Shown here in pieces: positions 16,515 through 25,296 of a stretch of DNA of 64,000 bases (position 1 is its first letter; the number at the start of each line of letters is the position of its first letter). The notes under the pieces are model-generated. The model worked only from the letters and a program-made list of their open reading frames with translations. It did not search any database and was not told the origin of the DNA. This stretch comes from DATBLE01 sp963775695 (GTDB lineage Bacteria > Actinomycetota > Thermoleophilia > Gaiellales > Gaiellaceae). The DNA is taken from contig CAVZJU010000011.1 of assembly GCA_963775695.1 (NCBI GenBank), positions 186,001-250,000 on the forward strand. Reading direction: 5' to 3'. A program made the translations under genes and the position numbers.

Positions 16515-17009
16515 ATGAGGCGGAGGTTCAGGAACACGAAGACGCTGCTGGCGGTCGTGGCTGCGGCTGCGACGGCGCTGGCGCTGTCGGGCGGCGCGGT
16601 CGCCTACTACTCGTCCGCGGGGCACGGGAGCAGCACGGCTTCGGTGGCGTCTCCCGACCCGCTGTCGATCGCCGCGCAGACGCCGGCCACGAACCTGCTC
16701 TACCCGGGCGGATCGGGCGAGGTCGACGCGATCGTCTCGAATCCGAACCCTTTCCCGCTTCGGATCAACTCGCTCGTCCTCGGTAGCGGCGGCATCGGCG
16801 TCGACTCGGCGCACTCCGGCTGCGACACCTCCTCCCTCCACTTCACCAGCCAGTCGAACGGCGGCGCCGGCTGGGACCTCCCGGCGCGCGTCGGGACGAC
16901 CAACGGGAGCCTCGACCTCCAACTCACCGGCTCGATCAGCATGGACACGTCCGCCGCGAACGCGTGCCAGGGGGCAACCTTCACGATCTCCCTGGCGACG
17001 GGGCCGTGA
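16515..17009 (+). CDS. Exported protein with SipW-cognate-like signal (second)
   Basis: 164 residues: basic start MRRRFRNTKT, hydrophobic core, then GGAVAYYSSAGHGSSTASV, an AYY variant of the AYF signature in its neighbour. The mature region contains LLYPGGSGEVDAIVSNPNPFPL, closely echoing LYPGGVDVPVDVTIHNPG in the upstream protein, so the two are paralogues. Cysteines near the end (C102-type and ANACQG) are also shared. It overlaps the next gene by GTGA. Confidence 0.78.
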   Translation: MRRRFRNTKTLLAVVAAAATALALSGGAVAYYSSAGHGSSTASVASPDPLSIAAQTPATNLLYPGGSGEVDAIVSNPNPFPLRINSLVLGSGGIGVDSAHSGCDTSSLHFTSQSNGGAGWDLPARVGTTNGSLDLQLTGSISMDTSAANACQGATFTISLATGP

Positions 17010-17992
17010 GCGCACTGCGTCTCGGTCGCAGGACGTCGCTCGCGGTGCTGCTGGTCGGGCTGCTCGCGCTCGCGACCGGCGCCGCCTACGCCGCGCTCAG
17101 CAGCGCGAAGGCGTCCGGCCCGGCAAAGCCCAAGATCACGACCAAGCAGCCCAAGCTGTCGAACCAGGCTCACGTCGCCTTCGCCTTCACGAGCAAGACG
17201 CCGGTCGACTTCCTCTGCTCGCTCGACGGCGGAGCGTTTGCCGCGTGCGGCAGCGGGGCGACCGGGTCGATCTCCTACCCCGGCCCGCTCTCCGACGGCC
17301 CCCACACCTTCCAGGTCGAGGCGCAGCTCGGAGCGGCGATCGGGAAGCCGGCAGATGCGAAGTGGACGATCGACACGCAGGCGCCGCCGCCGCCCGTGAT
17401 CACGAGACGGCCGCTCGACTCCACGACTGACACGAAGGCCGTTCTCCGGTGGAGCGACGCCGAGCGCAAGACGAAGTTCCAGTGCGAGCTCGACGGCGGC
17501 GCGTACGCGAAATGCGGGCACGGCAAGAAGTACCATGCGCTGACGCTGGGCGTGCACGCGTTCTGCACGCGGGCGCTGGACAGGGCCGGGAACGCGAGCG
17601 GCGGGGCGTGCGTGACCTGGGTCGTCACCCCTGCCTCCGTGACCTTCTCGATCTCGGGCAACCCGCCGGCCGGCGCGCTGCTCTCTCCGGGCGCCGCGGC
17701 GGTGCCCCTGAACCTCGTCTTGACCAACCCGCATCCGGCGCCGATCACGGTCCAGAGCGTGACGGTGTCGGTGACGGGCACCTCCGCCGGCGGCTGCGGC
17801 GCGGCCAACTTCAGCGTGTCGCAGCAACTGCTCGCGACGCCGACGGTGCCGGCCAGGGCGACCGTGTCCCTCCAGGAGGTCGGGGTCGACCAGTCCTACT
17901 GGCCGCAGCTCCGGATGCTCGACGCCGGAGACCAGGACGCCTGCCGGAACGCCTCGGTCAATCTCTCCTACGCGGGGACGGCGACGGGATGA
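17006..17992 (+). CDS. Exported multi-domain protein (third of the row)
   Basis: 328 residues from GTG 17006, which overlaps the preceding stop. It has an N-terminal membrane/signal segment (SLAVLLVGLLALATGAAYAAL), then two cysteine-paired repeats (DFLCSLDGGAFAACGSGATG and KFQCELDGGAYAKCGHGKK, about residues 55 and 145) of the kind seen in bacterial Ig-like surface proteins. Its C-terminal domain resembles the mature part of the two preceding proteins (SPGAAAVPLNLVLTNPHPAP). It overlaps the next gene start. No enzyme motif seen. Confidence 0.78.
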   Translation: MSALRLGRRTSLAVLLVGLLALATGAAYAALSSAKASGPAKPKITTKQPKLSNQAHVAFAFTSKTPVDFLCSLDGGAFAACGSGATGSISYPGPLSDGPHTFQVEAQLGAAIGKPADAKWTIDTQAPPPPVITRRPLDSTTDTKAVLRWSDAERKTKFQCELDGGAYAKCGHGKKYHALTLGVHAFCTRALDRAGNASGGACVTWVVTPASVTFSISGNPPAGALLSPGAAAVPLNLVLTNPHPAPITVQSVTVSVTGTSAGGCGAANFSVSQQLLATPTVPARATVSLQEVGVDQSYWPQLRMLDAGDQDACRNASVNLSYAGTATG

Positions 17993-20900
17993 CGCGCGCT
18001 CTTCGTCGATCGCTCGGACGCCGGCGCCGGCTGCTCGTCGTCTCGGTTGTCGTCCTCGTTGCCGGCGGGCTGGCGAGCGGCCTGTTCGCGTACTTCAGCG
18101 GCGGCGCCACGGCCGGCAGCGCAGGCGGAGGAGCCGCGACATCTGTGGCTCCGGGCGCGCCGCCCACGAGCGTGAGCAGCCAGCCGGGCCGCGCGGTGAC
18201 GATCTCGTGGGCGACGACAGCGCTCGCGAACGGCCATCCCGTGGACGGCTATCTGGTCACCCGCTACGACGCGAACCCGCCATACGCTCCCCAGATCACG
18301 CTCGCCGGCTGCGGCGGTGTCGTGGCCGCCCTCAGCTGCACGGAGACCGCGGTGCCGTTCGGGAGCTGGCAATACACGATCACTCCCGTGATCGGCGCGA
18401 ACTGGCGCGGCACGGAGAGCACGAAGAGCGGGACGGTGACGATCGGCGCGGGGAGCCTGACCCTGGCCCAGTCCACGCTCGGGCTGGCGGCGTTCGGGAC
18501 CGGCTCGAGCCCGGCGACGCTCACCGGATCCCTGAGCGGATTTGCCTCGAGCGAGGGGTTCACGTACCGGCTCGACGACTCGACCTCCGGTACGACGCTG
18601 ACCGGGTCGCCGACGACGGCCGACGGGAGCGGAAACGCGAGCGTCTCGATCACGCTTCCGCGGCCGGCCGACGGCCCGCACTCGATCTTCGCGGTCGGCG
18701 ACGCCGCTCCCTACCCCTCGCAGGCGAGCGCTGCGATCCTCGTCGACACGATCGCTCCGACCAGCTCGGCGAGCGGCATCGACTCCGCCTGGCACGCGGG
18801 CGACGTGGTCGTCGGCCTCTCCGCCACGGACGGCGTGGGCGGCTCCGGGGTCGACACGATCACGTACCAGGTGGACGGAGGACCATCCCAGACGATCACG
18901 GGAACGAGCGGGAACGTCACCATCCCGGCCCCTGCCGACGGATCGAACGACGGAACGCACACGATCGCCTTCTACGCCACCGACGACGCCGGGAACGTCG
19001 AGGCGCCGGCGCAGACGGCGACGGTGAAGATCGACGCGACGAAGCCCTCGACCTCGATCGCGACGACGCCGCCGAGCCCGGACGGGACGAACGGCTGGTT
19101 CCAGCAGGCGAGCGTGCAGTTCGCCCTCGCCGGCGCCGACGCCCTCGCGGGCGTGACGCAGAGCTTCTACACGCTCGACGGCGGCGCGACCCAGACCTAC
19201 ACGGGCGCGGTGACGGTCTCGGGGCAGGGCACGCACGCAGTCACCTACTGGTCGGTCGACGGCGCCGGGAACACCGAGGCGGCGAAGTCGGCCCAGATCA
19301 AGCTCGACAACGTCAAGCCGTCGACCTCGATCGCGATAACCCCTGCAAGCCCGAACGGCTCGGGCGGCTGGTACGTGACGACGCCGTCGTTCACGCTGAG
19401 CGCATCCGACGCCACCTCGGGCGTGGCCTCGACGCTCTACAAGATCGACAGCGGAGCCGCTCAGACCTATTCCGGGGCGGTCTCGATCCCCGACGGTCAG
19501 CACACGGTCAGCTACTGGTCGGTCGATTCTGCCGGCAACACGGAGAGCGCGACCACGACAGGGACGATCAAGGTGGACACGGTCAAGCCGTCGACCTCGA
19601 TCACGATCAACCCTGGCTCGCCGGACGGAACGAACGGCTGGCGGATCTCGGCGACCTCGTTCACCCTCAGCGGCTCGGATGCCACCTCCGGGGTGGCGTC
19701 CACCTTCTACAAGATCGACAGCGGCGCAACCCAGACGTACTCGGGAAGCGCGGTCTCGATCCCGCAGGGCTCGCACACGGTCAGCTACTGGTCCGTCGAC
19801 ACCGCCGGCAACACGGAGAGCCCGACCACGACCCCCGCGATCAAGGTCGACCTGGTGAAGCCGTCGACGACGCTGACCACCTCGCCCGCTGCGCCGGACG
19901 GCACGAACAACTGGTTCCAGCGCTCGAGCGCCACCTTCACCCTGGCCGCGACCGACGCGACCTCGGGCGTCGCGAACAGCTTCTACACGGTCGACGGCGG
20001 CGCCCAGCAGACCTATGGCGGCACCGTCACCGTCTCCACACAGGGCGACCACACCGTCACCTACTGGTCGGTCGACACCGCCGGCAACACCGAGGCCGCC
20101 GCCGCCATCCACATCAAGCTGGACAACGTCACGCCGATGACGACACTGACCACGAGCCCGGCCGGCCCGGATGGGACGAACAACTGGTTCAAGCGGACGA
20201 GCGTGACCTTCACCCTGGCTGCGAACGACGCGACCTCAGGCGCCGCCACGACGCTGTACACGATCGACGGCGGCGGCCAGCAGACCTACTCCGGCACCGT
20301 CACCATCTCCACACAGGGCGACCACACCGTCACCTACTGGTCGGTCGACAACGCCGGCAACACCGAGACCGCCAACACCACCCACGTCAAGCTCGACAAC
20401 GTCGCCCCCACCACGACGATCACGACCACTCCGGCCGCCCCCGACGGCACGAACAACTGGTTCAAGCGGGCGAGCGTGACCTTCACCCTGGCTGCGACCG
20501 ATGCCACCTCGGGCGTGGCGAACCGCTTCTACACGATCGACGGCGGCGGCCAGCAGACCTACTCCGGCACCGTCACCATCTCCACCCAGGGCGACCACAC
20601 CGTCACCTACTGGTCGGTCGACAACGCCGGCAACACCGAGAGCACGAACACAACGCACGTCAAGCTCGACAACGTCGCGCCGACCAACTCGCTCGCACTG
20701 ACCAACAAGACCGGCGGCTCGTTCCTGAACGGGAACACCGTCTACTACCGCGGTGTAGCCGCCGGGGCCTTCTCGATCCAGAACACCGTCGCGGACGCCA
20801 CCTCCGGCGCGGCCTCGAGCAGCTCCCCCGCGTTGGGCGGAACGACAACGGGCTGGACGCACACCGCGCCGGACGTGAAGACGACGCCCTCCGGCGGCCC

Positions 20901-21801
20901 CTACGTCTCGAACCTCTTCAGCTGGAGCGCCGGCACGACCAGCTCGCCGACCGAGATCGCGACGGGAGCCGACGCCGCCGGGAACACCACTGCCGCGTCG
21001 ACGCTGACGTTCACGAACGACTCGACCACGCCCGCGACGACCGACAATACGGCGTCGATCGGGACCACGTGCCAGAACACGACCCAGACCGTGACGCTCG
21101 CGCCGACAGACGCCGGTTCGGGCGCCGCGGCGACCTACTACACGACGGACGGATCGACGCCTACCACCAGCTCGAGCCAGGGCACCTCGATCTCACTGGC
21201 GACGGACGGCACCTACACGATCAAGTACTTCACCGTCGACAACGTCGGCAACCCGGAGGCGGTTCGGACCGCCGCGACGGTGATCTGCATCGACAAGACT
21301 GCGCCGGCGCCGACGAACGTCGCGCTTGCGAACGGCAACGGAACCGCGGGCACCGCCGACAACCGCGACACGCTGACGTTCACATACTCGGAGCTGCTCG
21401 ACGCCACCACGTTCTGCTCGACCTGGACGAACAGCGGGAACCAGGCGATCACGGGCACCTCGGTGGTCGTCCAGATCGCCGACACCGGCGCCAACGACAC
21501 GCTGACCATCTCGGCTGTCGGGGCGAACTGCGGTGGCACGGGGAACTTCCACCTCGGCTCGATCGCACTCGGTGGGAACTACGTCGCGGCCACCAGGACG
21601 TTCAGTTCGACCACGTCCCGAATCCAGTGGCGCCCGACCCAACGCAGGCTGCAGATCAGGCTCGGCACGGCCAGCGGCTCGGTGCTCACGGGCGTCGCCG
21701 CCGGCACGCCGACCTACACGCCCGACTCGTCACTCGAGGACATCGCCGGCAACACGATCGACACGAGCCCGTTCAGCGCACCCGCAACCTCGCGGTTCTG
21801 A
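17989..21801 (+). CDS. Large exported repeat protein (1270 residues)
   Basis: From ATG 17989 (overlapping the previous stop) the protein begins with basic residues, a hydrophobic segment and GLASGLFAYFSGGATAGSAGG, again the AYF signature. A fibronectin-like domain follows. Then come six tandem repeats of about 91 residues (DNA 19042-20676), each with NGWF/NNWF, DATSGVA, YTIDGG.QQTYSGTV and HTVTYWSVDNAGNTE. These are OmpL47/chitobiase-C-like Ig modules of extracellular proteins. A more degenerate region and a C-terminal domain with a DKTAP-type Ig module end the protein. Probably a cell-surface or matrix adhesin; no catalytic residues recognised. Confidence 0.85.
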   Translation: MTRALRRSLGRRRRLLVVSVVVLVAGGLASGLFAYFSGGATAGSAGGGAATSVAPGAPPTSVSSQPGRAVTISWATTALANGHPVDGYLVTRYDANPPYAPQITLAGCGGVVAALSCTETAVPFGSWQYTITPVIGANWRGTESTKSGTVTIGAGSLTLAQSTLGLAAFGTGSSPATLTGSLSGFASSEGFTYRLDDSTSGTTLTGSPTTADGSGNASVSITLPRPADGPHSIFAVGDAAPYPSQASAAILVDTIAPTSSASGIDSAWHAGDVVVGLSATDGVGGSGVDTITYQVDGGPSQTITGTSGNVTIPAPADGSNDGTHTIAFYATDDAGNVEAPAQTATVKIDATKPSTSIATTPPSPDGTNGWFQQASVQFALAGADALAGVTQSFYTLDGGATQTYTGAVTVSGQGTHAVTYWSVDGAGNTEAAKSAQIKLDNVKPSTSIAITPASPNGSGGWYVTTPSFTLSASDATSGVASTLYKIDSGAAQTYSGAVSIPDGQHTVSYWSVDSAGNTESATTTGTIKVDTVKPSTSITINPGSPDGTNGWRISATSFTLSGSDATSGVASTFYKIDSGATQTYSGSAVSIPQGSHTVSYWSVDTAGNTESPTTTPAIKVDLVKPSTTLTTSPAAPDGTNNWFQRSSATFTLAATDATSGVANSFYTVDGGAQQTYGGTVTVSTQGDHTVTYWSVDTAGNTEAAAAIHIKLDNVTPMTTLTTSPAGPDGTNNWFKRTSVTFTLAANDATSGAATTLYTIDGGGQQTYSGTVTISTQGDHTVTYWSVDNAGNTETANTTHVKLDNVAPTTTITTTPAAPDGTNNWFKRASVTFTLAATDATSGVANRFYTIDGGGQQTYSGTVTISTQGDHTVTYWSVDNAGNTESTNTTHVKLDNVAPTNSLALTNKTGGSFLNGNTVYYRGVAAGAFSIQNTVADATSGAASSSSPALGGTTTGWTHTAPDVKTTPSGGPYVSNLFSWSAGTTSSPTEIATGADAAGNTTAASTLTFTNDSTTPATTDNTASIGTTCQNTTQTVTLAPTDAGSGAAATYYTTDGSTPTTSSSQGTSISLATDGTYTIKYFTVDNVGNPEAVRTAATVICIDKTAPAPTNVALANGNGTAGTADNRDTLTFTYSELLDATTFCSTWTNSGNQAITGTSVVVQIADTGANDTLTISAVGANCGGTGNFHLGSIALGGNYVAATRTFSSTTSRIQWRPTQRRLQIRLGTASGSVLTGVAAGTPTYTPDSSLEDIAGNTIDTSPFSAPATSRF
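19042..20676 (+). repeat. Six tandem 270-273 bp coding repeats
   Basis: Repeat units begin near 19042, 19315, 19588, 19858, 20131 and 20404, each encoding about 91 residues. The last two are nearly identical in DNA over the stretch encoding QQTYSGTVTISTQGDHTVTY, showing recent duplication, while the first three have diverged. Confidence 0.85.
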
Positions 21802-21847
21802 CCCTCGTCACGCGGCCGAGGTAAGGACCGCGCCCGGCCCGACACGA

Positions 21848-22516
21848 ATGTCGATGATGGGAACGATGACGCCGCCGCGTTCGCCGGCCCTGCTCGACTC
21901 CGAGTCGCAGGCGTGGCTCGACGACCTACGCGGCGAGCACCAACGACGCGGCACCGCGGTCGCACGCCTGCGCGAGCTGCTCGTCCGCGCTGCGCGCTTC
22001 GAGATCGCCCGCCGCCGGCCGGCTCTCCCCCTCCTGCGCGGCGGCGAGCCGGCCGAGATCGCCGAGGAGGCAGCCGACGACGCGGCCGTCTCGGTGCTGG
22101 CGCGCCTCGACGACTTCCGCGGCGCCAGCCGCTTCACCACCTGGGCGTACAAGTTCCCGCTGCTCGAGGCAGCCGTGAAGCTCCGGCGCCGTGCCTGGCA
22201 GGGTCGCGAGCTGCCGCTCGACCCCGAGAGCTGGACGCTCGTCCCCAGCCACGAGCCCGGGCCTGCCGAGACGGCCGAGCAGCGAGCGCTGCTGGCGGCG
22301 ATCCAGGACGGGATCGAGACGGCGCTGACGCCGCGGCAGCGGACGGTGCTGGTCGCGCTCGCGCTCAACGGCGTACCGATCGACGTCCTGGCCGAGCGTC
22401 TGGGCACCATCCGCGGCGCGCTCTACAAGGCCGTGCACGACGCCCGGCGCAAGCTTCGAACGCATCTGACGAGGGCGGGCTTCGACCTCGACGCCTTCGA
22501 GGAGGGAACGGAATGA
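21848..22516 (+). CDS. ECF-type RNA polymerase sigma factor
   Basis: About 222 residues. Region 2 is visible as DDFRGASRFTTWAYKFPLLEAAVKLRRRAW (DFRGASRFTTWAYKF core), and region 4 as LTPRQRTVLVALALNGVPIDVLAERLGTIRGALY, a helix-turn-helix binding -35 elements. The start at 21848 is the first of several clustered ATGs (21848, 21854, 21857, 21866) and cannot be fixed precisely. The stop overlaps the anti-sigma ATG. It directly follows the exported-protein row and may control it, which is inference. Confidence 0.88.
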   Translation: MSMMGTMTPPRSPALLDSESQAWLDDLRGEHQRRGTAVARLRELLVRAARFEIARRRPALPLLRGGEPAEIAEEAADDAAVSVLARLDDFRGASRFTTWAYKFPLLEAAVKLRRRAWQGRELPLDPESWTLVPSHEPGPAETAEQRALLAAIQDGIETALTPRQRTVLVALALNGVPIDVLAERLGTIRGALYKAVHDARRKLRTHLTRAGFDLDAFEEGTE

Positions 22517-22743
22517 CTCCCGAACTGAGCTCCGAGCTCGTGCGCCTGCTCGGCCCGGGCGAGGCCGAGCTGGGCTGTGACGCCTGCTTCGACGAGCTCG
22601 ACCGCTACGTCGAGCTCGAGCTGGCCGGCGAGGACGCCGGCCGCATCGTCCCCGGCATGCGCGCCCACCTGCGCGGCTGCCCAGCCTGCCGCGAGGAGCA
22701 CGACAGCCTGCGGGCGCTGCTGGCGTCCGAGCCTTCGAACTGA
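22513..22743 (+). CDS. Zinc-finger anti-sigma factor (zf-HC2 type)
   Basis: 76 residues starting at ATG 22513, which overlaps the sigma stop. It contains CDACFDELDRYVELELAG and then MRAHLRGCPACREEHDSL, the HxxxCxxC zinc-binding arrangement of ZAS-type anti-sigma factors. No membrane segment is present, so it is a cytoplasmic regulator that probably binds the adjacent sigma factor and may respond to redox or metal changes. Confidence 0.85.
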   Translation: MTPELSSELVRLLGPGEAELGCDACFDELDRYVELELAGEDAGRIVPGMRAHLRGCPACREEHDSLRALLASEPSN

Positions 22744-22755
22744 AGGGAGACTGCC

Positions 22756-23927
22756 GTGAGCGAGACCGAGTTCCGGTACCTGATCTTGGGGGAGGCATGA
22801 CCGGCGACGCCGCGTGCAAGGGGATCCGGGAGCACGATGCCGAAGGCTCGATCACGCTGGTCGGCGCCGAGGCGCATCCGCCGTACAAGCGCCCGCCGCT
22901 GACGAAGGGTCTCTGGTCGGGCGGCGACGAGGAGAAGTCTGGCGAGGCACCGACCACCTCGACGTCGACCTGCGCCTCGGGCGGACAGTCGTCTCGGTCG
23001 ACGCGGACGCGCGCGTCGCAACGGACGACGCGGGCGACACGTACCGCTACGAGAAGCTGCTGCTCGCAACGGGCGGCCGGCCGCGGCATCTGCCCGGAGG
23101 CGCCGACGGGGTCGTCTACTACCGCACGCTCGACGACTACCGGTACGTCCGCGGCCTCGCGCGGGACGGTCGCCCGCTTCGTCGTCGTCGGCGGCGGATT
23201 CATCGGCTCGGAGATCGCCGCCGCGCTGGCCTCGAACGGCTGCCGGGTGACCATGGTCTTCCCAGACCCCGGAATCTGCGCGCGTCTCTTCCCCGGCGAG
23301 CTGTCCGTCTTCGTCACCGACCACTACAGAGAGAAAGGCGTGGAGGTGCTCGCGGGCGAGACAGTCGAGAGCGCCGAGAACGGCACCGTGCGGACGGGCG
23401 ACGGCACCGAGCTCGAAGCCGACGGCGTGATCGCCGGCCTCGGCATCGAGCCGGCGACCGACCTCGCGGCCGCGATCGGGCTGCCCGTCGAAGACGGCAT
23501 CGTCGTCGACGAGCTCGGCCGGGCCGGCGGGCGGGGCGACGTGTTCGCAGCGGGCGACGTCGCGCGGTTCCCGCTCGCCGCGCTCGGCCATGCGGGGCGG
23601 GTCGAGCACGAGGACCACGCCAACACGCACGGCCGGACGGTCGGCGCGAACATGGCCGGCGCCGCGCAGCCGTACGACCACCTGCCGTTCTTCTACTCGG
23701 ACCTGCTCGATCTGGGCTACGAGGCGGTCGGCGACCTCGACTCGCGCCTGCGCGCGATCACGTCGTGGAAGGAGCCGAACCGCAAGGGCGTTATTGCCTA
23801 CGTTGACGACGGGAATCGCCCACGTGGATTCCTGCTCTGGGACGTCTGGGGCAAGGTGGACGCTGCGCGCGACCTGATCCGGGCCGGTGAGCCCGTCGAC
23901 GAGGCAGCGCTTGGCGACCTCGTCTGA
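22756..23927 (+). pseudogene. FAD-dependent pyridine nucleotide-disulfide reductase, frameshifted
   Basis: A two-dinucleotide-fold flavoprotein in pieces. GTG 22756 gives SETEFRYLILGG, then the frame is lost at the G run near 22790; one missing G would restore the GGGMTGD FAD-binding loop. A second shift near 22945 moves to DHLDVDLRLGRTVVSVDADA, and a third near 23175 returns to FVVVGGGFIGSEIAAALAS, the NAD(P)H-binding motif. The rest reads through GDVFAAGDVARFPL to the stop at 23927. The three lesions look like single-base indels. The intact protein would be a ferredoxin-reductase-like enzyme of about 390 residues. Confidence 0.78.
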
Positions 23928-24157
23928 TCAGAGGAGCTCGTCGGTGCGGGCTGCGAGCTCGCGGTCGCGATCGGTGATGCCGCCGGCGGAGTGGGTCGTC
24001 CAGCGGACGCGCACCCGCCGATACCGGATGTCGATGTCGGGTGGTGGTTCTCCCCCTCGGCCACCTCGGCGAGACGGCCGACGAATGCGATCGCCTCCGG
24101 GAACGACGCGAACTCCAGCTCCCGCTCCAGCGCTCCGTCCGCTTCCGCCCAGGCCAC
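23928..24157 (-). pseudogene. 4a-hydroxytetrahydrobiopterin dehydratase (PCD), frameshifted
   Basis: The C-terminal part has the family signature DIDIRYRRVRVRWTTHSAGG. The preceding FASFPEAIAFVGRLAEVAEG ending NHHP lies in another frame; one missing base near 24042 separates them. NHHPDIDI is the conserved active-site stretch of pterin-4a-carbinolamine dehydratases. The N-terminal about 20 residues of the family are not evident upstream of GTG 24155-24157, so the 5' end may also be damaged. Confidence 0.72.
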
Positions 24158-24167
24158 GGCCCGGAGT

Positions 24168-24963
24168 ATGGCGGACCGCCTGCGCTGGTCGAGGAAGCCG
24201 CGGCACGGCACCGAGCTGCTCTGCGAGTACGTCTTCCGGCCGGCCGCGCACCTCGTCGTGGTGGCGCTTGCGCCGCTGCGAGTCCCGCCCCCTGCGTTGG
24301 TGCTCGCCGCCGGGGCAACCGGTCTGGTCGCGCCTACGGGATCGGCAGCGGGTCGCTCGCCGCGGCCGCGCTGCTCCTCCAGTTGAAGACCGTGCTCGAC
24401 AACGCCGACGGGCAGCTCGCCCGGGCGACCGGGCAGGTGACGGCGCTGGGGCGGTACCTCGACTCGGAGTCGGATCTCCTCGTCGACGCAGCGCTCTTCG
24501 CCGGGATCGGCTGGGCGACCGGCAGGTGGGTGCTCGCCGCGGCCGGGTTCGCGTGCCTGACGCTCGTTCTCGGGGTCAACTACAACGCCGAACGGCTCTA
24601 CCGGCGCGAGCACGGCGAGCGGGCCGAGGCGATGCCCGCGGCGTCCGGCCTGGCCGGCGTCCTCGCCCGTTTCTACGCTCTGGTGTATGCGCCGCAGGAC
24701 CGGCTGGTCGAGCGCTTCGCGGAGCGGCGTCTCCGCGGACGTGGCTCGGACGCGCGGCTGACCTACCACGACCGCGCACCATCACGGTGCTCGCCAACTT
24801 CGGCCTGAGCACGCAGCTGGCGGCGCTCGGCGTCTGCCTCGCGGCCGGCGCGCCGGCCACTTACGCATGGGTGGCGATCGGCTGCGCCGTCGCGCTCGTG
24901 CCACTCGCATTGCGGCGGGAGCTCCTGCTCCGCCGTGACGTCAAACGGGAGAACGGGAGGTAG
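24168..24963 (+). pseudogene. CDP-alcohol phosphatidyltransferase family, two frameshifts
   Basis: Starts at ATG 24168 with RHGTELLCEYVFRPAAHLVV. A shift near 24335 leads to SLAAAALLLQLKT and the diagnostic motif DNADGQLAR with eight residues to GRYLDSESD, the metal-binding site of CDP-alcohol phosphotransferases. A second shift near 24775 gives ITVLANFGLSTQLAALG and the end at 24963. Several hydrophobic segments fit a membrane enzyme. Each lesion is one base, so this is either a young pseudogene or an error. Confidence 0.75.
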
Positions 24964-24965
24964 AG

Positions 24966-25296
24966 GTGGACCTGGAAGCAGTCGTCGACCTGAGGCAGGC
25001 GCTCGAAACGGATCGCTATGCCTCGCCCCGCAGCGTCTCGCCCGTGGAGTGGAGCCGCTTCGAGCGGCACATCGGCGAGATCTTCACGGCGTTCGGGATG
25101 GATCTGGACACGCCGGGCACGCGAGAGACGCCGGCGCGCTTCCTGCGCGCGCTGCACGAGGCCACCTCGGGCTACGACGGCGACGGGAAGCTGCTGACCG
25201 TGTTCCCGAGCGAGACGCCCGAGCGCTCCTCGCGGGGCGTTCGAGGACCCGGCTCTGCGGGCGGAGTTCCTCCAGGAGGTCGGGGCACGGGCCTAG
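24966..25296 (+). pseudogene. folE: GTP cyclohydrolase I remnant with active site deleted
   Basis: Residues 1-85 from GTG 24966 match the N-terminal region of GTP cyclohydrolase I (HIGEIFTAFGMDLDTPGTRE, TPARFLRALHEATSGYDGD). In another frame, just beyond, RGAFEDPALRAEFLQEV ending GARA and a TAG (25294-25296) match the C-terminal tail of the same enzyme. The central about 90 residues with the zinc ligands and catalytic His are missing. A deletion near 25220 best explains this. Confidence 0.65.

Noticed and set aside
19042..20676. CRISPR-like regular repeats
   Set aside because: The 270-273 base units are in-frame coding repeats without spacers or a palindromic repeat unit.
17968..21824. Long frames in other phases and on the opposite strand of the repeat protein
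   Set aside because: Their Arg/His/Asp-rich repeats are shifted copies of the true repeats; the real frame has a signal sequence and recognised Ig-like modules.
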